Below the pieces are notes generated by a model. The model ran no database searches. It was not told where the DNA came from and was given only the letters and a program-made list of their open reading frames with translations. The position numbers and the translations under genes were made by a program. From NCBI GenBank assembly GCA_020055645.1, contig CM034546.1, forward strand, positions 130,097,875-130,161,874: DNA of 64,000 bases, read 5' to 3'. Below are positions 60,252 through 64,000 of this stretch, in pieces. Within the stretch, counting starts at the first letter, position 1; the number at the start of each line of letters is the position of its first letter. The stretch comes from Tomocerus qinae (lineage: Eukaryota > Arthropoda > Collembola > Entomobryomorpha > Tomoceridae).

Positions 60252-62760
60252 TTAATACTCTTCATAATGATCATCATCATCAGAATGTACAAACGTATCT
60301 GTGCGAAATGCTTTAGTCTTTTTCAATTCTAATGTTGATGGAATATCAATATCCCAGAAACCTAAAGTTAAATCATGAGCTTGAAAATTATTCAATTTCA
60401 ATAATATTCATTATTATTATATATCTTAGCATTTTTGTAACATTACCTGGTGGAGTCCCGTTGAGATTGGCCGGATGTTTAGCACGATGTTTTGAACATT
60501 GATTTTTCATTTGCTGGATAAATGAGGGATCCCTATCAATTCCTACTGCTTCGTAGTACTAAAATTAAAATTAAAAAAGTGAATGTAAATATCAGCGATT
60601 ACAAACAACTGGACTTGTATTCACCCTCCAAAAATGAATAAATTTTTTATTTAAAAAAGAGAAACGTGCTTGGATCTCCATTTTCTAACTATAATCAATA
60701 AAAAATTGAAAGTTCGTACTTTACGACAATCGTCACAATCCCATCCAGGAAGTTTGGCCCGTTCTTCCTTTTTTCGTATAGCTCGTTCTGGTTTGTATGC
60801 AAAAGCAGGTTCTTGGGATTGGTTATTAGGCAACCTAATTTAATAAGTACATATGGTCAAGTTGTAACTTGGGTTATTATGGGAAGGTGCAGATGGCTTG
60901 GGTTTAGAATTTTTTGAATGTTGCATAATATTATGCATTCAACAAGTAATTTTAAATTTTATTAACGTTTACCTGTCCAAATCTGCAATTAGGTTGGCAG
61001 TGGTATTTAAGTCTTTCTTTTCTCTTCTAAATACTTTAGAAGACGACTGCTTTGTTAGGTCTTGGAATGCAATTTCCTCAAAACGAGTCTCATCTGCACT
61101 TTGTAGATTACTTCTTGCACAGTTTTTAATGGGGGTATCAAGCGTATTTTCACTTCCCTTTTTTTCGTCTGATTTTCTCTTTAGTGAATTTGGCCAAACT
61201 CCACCATCGAATTCTTCTAGGGTTGAGATGTCAACATTAACGTCTTTAGCAACCTTCTTTTTCATTTGTAGTAATGTCATCTGTTTAAATTTTGTGCCTT
61301 TGTTTGGAGGAGGTTTAAAGTTGATCGACGATAAGAATGATTTTTTGCCTTTTTTAGTATCAGTAGTAACCCAACCATTTTTATTGCCTTTTCTTGAGTT
61401 TTCTACTTTAGATGGAGGGGTAGTTGTTGTAATATCTAGTACAGAGGGGCTAAATTGAGATGAAATTCGAGAATTGCGAGGAAAACATTTCGAGCTGCTT
61501 TCAGGTTCTAGTTCTAGGGTTCCTAATCCAAAACTGCCCATTAAATTTCGAACAGGAATTCTATCAGCCATTATAGAAGGACTGATACCAGTTTCGTCAT
61601 ATTTGTCATCATGGTCAGGTGTTTTAGAACGTTGTAACGCATCCATTGTTTCTGATGCTCTTCGGATAATAGGAGTCATGGCCTCGTCACCTTCCATATC
61701 TTCAATATTGTCGTTAGGTTGTGCGGAAACACATATCTTAACTTCCTTCTTAAAAACATGTTTTTGATTAATTATATTACTTTCTGGGGGAGTTGGAAGT
61801 AAAATGTCAACACTGTCATCGAAACTATCACCATTAAGGCTTGCACCTACTTTATGTTCCACTAGCACTGTAGGCGACATAATTATGTTATTAACAGCTG
61901 GTTTCAAAGGACTTATTTCTTTCTTTTTCTTCTTCGGTGTCAGCGAATTTTTGATTTTCATATTTTCATCATATTTTAAACCTACTGAATTTTGTGTAGA
62001 ACAATGGTTTGGGCTTCCAACAAATTGACTCTCACACTCACTGTTCCTTGGTAGTTGCCTTGGACTAAAGTATTTAGCAGAGATATCTCTGTTCCTAGCG
62101 ATATTACCAGCGGATGATTGAATTGGAGACAAGGGAATTCTGCCAGCATTTTCCCCTCTTTTCGGAGTGCATGGTTTTGCTATTTGTTGAGAATCCACAA
62201 AACTTTTCGCCCGTACTGGATCCAATGTATAAACAAGAGAAATTAGATGCTCGTAGCGTTTAGTTACATCCGACATTTTAGAGTTCATTTTCTCCAATTT
62301 CTCAGTCATCACCACACAATTTTTACATTCTTTTTTCTGGACTCTAAAGTAGAAAATGGCATAGTAAATAAAATTATGGTTTTCATTTTGTTAAGAAACA
62401 AAAAATATCCAGCATTAGTATGTTCAGGTGCATAACGGATGACAGAAATCAATAACAATCTTTAATTTATGAAACAATATTAAAGAGTGTATTCAAGTAG
62501 TCATCTCTGGATTAGTCGCGAGTATTTTTAAAAAAATAACCAAATTGTAATTACTTTTCGAATAAAATTTTGGTTCTCTTCGCCATAGTCGTCCCCATCG
62601 AAAACAACCACTGTGTAAAATATAATTCTGGAGCGTCAGGATCATATTCTGCTTTTGAAAGGGGATATTGTCCACAGTTTAAACTTTCTTCTATGATTCC
62701 ATTGAAATAATTTGAAATTTCAGTCGAATTTACAATTTCTGTATCCATTTCATGTATCAT
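60252..62760 (-). CDS. RBBP8: CtIP/RBBP8/Sae2 homologue, DNA end-resection factor
   Basis: Partner of the MRE11-RAD50-NBS1 nuclease that starts 5'-end resection at double-strand breaks, in the nucleus. Exons: 62760-62555, 62343-60973, 60834-60720, 60558-60447, 60361-60252. Phases close to 637 aa. The C-terminal Sae2-type domain is clear: KKEERAKLPGWDCDDC (zinc-type CxxC at 559/562), then CSKHRAKH (Cys585, the conserved RHR-like motif), then NGTPPGFWDIDIPST. The Thr near 599 sits where the CDK site of vertebrate CtIP lies. A CxxC-containing coiled-coil start (KECKNCVVMTEKLEKM) is in exon 2. The large exon 2 is disordered, with many Ser/Thr-Pro sites (SPIQ, SPRQ, SPLKP, TPPES). The first coding exon does not look like the usual CtIP tetramerisation region. 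An acceptor upstream of its ATG (tttcag, near 62793) suggests a 5' intron. Confidence 0.9.
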
Positions 62761-63434
62761 TCTACATCCAACAGCGACTCCAAATTCTCTGAAACCAAAA
62801 AGTATAATAAAATAAATACTTTAATGTTTTCAATGATGAAAAAATAAAGGATCTTAAAATCTAAACCCGTCTTACCCGTACTAGTTTATACACAAGTGAG
62901 AGTTTTGGGTAATTCAATAGAATAAAAGAACATAACTTAGTGAAATCGTTTTAGCTTTTGAAAAATTAAAAGCGACGGTTAGAAAATGATTTTAACAGCC
63001 AAATATGGTGAAGGAAAATATTTACTAATACAACTGTTTACCAATTCAATGTACCCGGCAACTTTCCCACCAACTGTTGTAGGCTAGATAATGTAATAAC
63101 CATCTGAACAAGGCTATATACTGCAAATATTCCTTGTGCACTATTTCTGGCGGGAACTCCGATCGGCACCCGATAACTTGTAGATCAAAGTGTAAAACTG
63201 AATTAAACTAATTAATTTAATGACTAAAAGATGAATTCTATTCATTCTATTGTCTTATGTAACCGGATGGATGTTACTAGACAAATAATTTGTTTTAGGA
63301 ATGAAAAACATTTTTTTTTAAATAAAAAACATTAATCTTTGTATTTCGGCATAAATGATTACAGGCTCTGACTGCAAAAGGTTTACAAAATCATGATCAA
63401 AACTGACTTAATATTTTGGGCGTACAAATACATT
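62761..63434. other. CtIP 5' region / GatA 3' flank
   Basis: The 674 bp between the GatA stop and the first CtIP ATG, both on the minus strand. It must contain the CtIP promoter and probably a 5' UTR intron (acceptor near 62793). No additional coding exon could be matched. Confidence 0.45.
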
Positions 63435-63977
63435 TCAACATTTGTATGGAAATTGAAACGAATTTTCTAAAAACTTTGCTATGTGCAAAAGTCGACTTTC
63501 GCTTAGCTGTGGTCCAATGAGTTGAAGACTAAGCGGTAACTTATCTTCACTCAACTTAATTGGAAGGCTCAATGCGGGTAAACCTAGAAAAACGACCCAA
63601 TTAAGTATCAGATTGTGTTCTTCTTAATATCTACTGTAAAACTCATAGATACGAAATTTATCATTTAACTATAGTGTACAGCAAACTATTACATTATCAG
63701 TATAATCACTATCAACGTATAGTTATAATAATGAGGTTAAACATATTAAGTATACAAAAATATGCTCTCACCTGCCATATTTGTTGACTGCGTACAGAAA
63801 TCTTGAACTGAGCTTTGTTTTCTATTGTCCCATTGTATAAAATCGCTATAGAGTGGGGCAGAAGTAAGAGTAACAGGGGTAAGAAGAAGATCAAAGCCTT
63901 GCTTCCATAGTTTATTAAAGTCTTCCGTAATAAGTCTTCGTACTTTTAAAGCTTTCTTGAAATATGTTTCATAATTC
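63435..63977 (-). CDS. QRSL1: Glutamyl-tRNA(Gln) amidotransferase subunit A, C-terminal part
   Basis: GatA is the amidase subunit of the mitochondrial GatCAB complex, which converts Glu-tRNA(Gln) to Gln-tRNA(Gln). Only the last two exons lie in the window (63977-63772 and 63583-63435). The gene continues past the right edge. The exons read [20 protein letters not shown], then [13 protein letters not shown], then [16 protein letters not shown] and [15 protein letters not shown], which follow the family's YxxAxxxRxLIxxDF, LPT-type, NxAGLPAISIP and GLQLIGPxxxE segments in order. The catalytic Ser-cisSer-Lys part would be outside the window. Stop codon TGA at 63435-63437. Other amidase-signature enzymes (for example fatty-acid amide hydrolase) are less likely given the DF...R spacing. 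Confidence 0.85.
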
Positions 63978-64000
63978 CTGCGGAAAGGATAAAATCAAAA

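Noticed and set aside
60898-62028. Several plus-strand frames up to 186 codons
   Set aside because: They lie opposite the large CtIP exon 2, and the minus-strand product has clear homology.

Overview
This is a eukaryotic, AT-rich, intron-rich window, almost certainly from an arthropod. The evidence is short GT-AG introns, a six-cysteine CLIP domain, an insect-type gustatory receptor and a divergent ionotropic receptor. A springtail (Collembola) or related basal hexapod is my best guess. That is inference from gene style, not proof. All exon joins below were derived by hand from splice sites and reading phase. For the multi-exon genes the phases close without conflict, which is the main support for the models.

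Layout. 1.4-6.1 kb (-): cytochrome P450, 8 exons, 511 aa, with transposon copies in its introns. 10.2-15.8 kb (+): an 11-exon, 944-aa secreted ITIH-like protein (VIT and VWA domains) with a long glycine-rich insert and a complete CLIP domain at its C-terminus. 18.2-19.3 kb (+): two-RRM Musashi/DAZAP1-class protein. 20.8-22.6 kb (-): gustatory-receptor-like protein. 23.4-24.1 kb (-): unknown cysteine-rich zinc-binding protein. 24.6-30 kb: mostly repeats (foldback element, ~260-bp satellite with a hAT insertion, 138-bp duplication). 31.0-33.4 kb (+): ionotropic-receptor-like gene broken by a -1 frameshift. 36.4-37.2 kb (-): atypical dual-specificity phosphatase. 40.3-41.1 kb: composite foldback repeat. 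41.4-42.3 kb (+): phosphopantetheinyl transferase (AASDHPPT). 45.4-48.5 kb (+): compact separase, 743 aa. 49.3-50.1 kb (-): possible myofilin-like protein with a TATA promoter. 53.1-54.8 kb (-): secreted low-complexity protein with a TATA promoter. 57.3-58.5 kb: TTTCC-rich tandem array bounded by GC-rich hairpins. 60.3-62.8 kb (-): CtIP/RBBP8/Sae2 homologue. 63.4 kb to the end (-): C-terminal part of mitochondrial GatA (QRSL1).

These are independent nuclear genes rather than one pathway. Separase (cohesin cleavage) and CtIP (DNA end resection) both act on chromosomes but lie 12 kb apart. The P450 and the two receptors are typical environmental-response genes. The repeat content is dominated by short non-autonomous hAT elements, several with exact 8-bp target duplications, and by foldback elements.

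The most novel observation is the ITIH-CLIP fusion. A CLIP domain is normally found at the N-terminus of arthropod clotting and prophenoloxidase proteases. Here it ends a VIT/VWA protein, and every intervening exon is phase-compatible.
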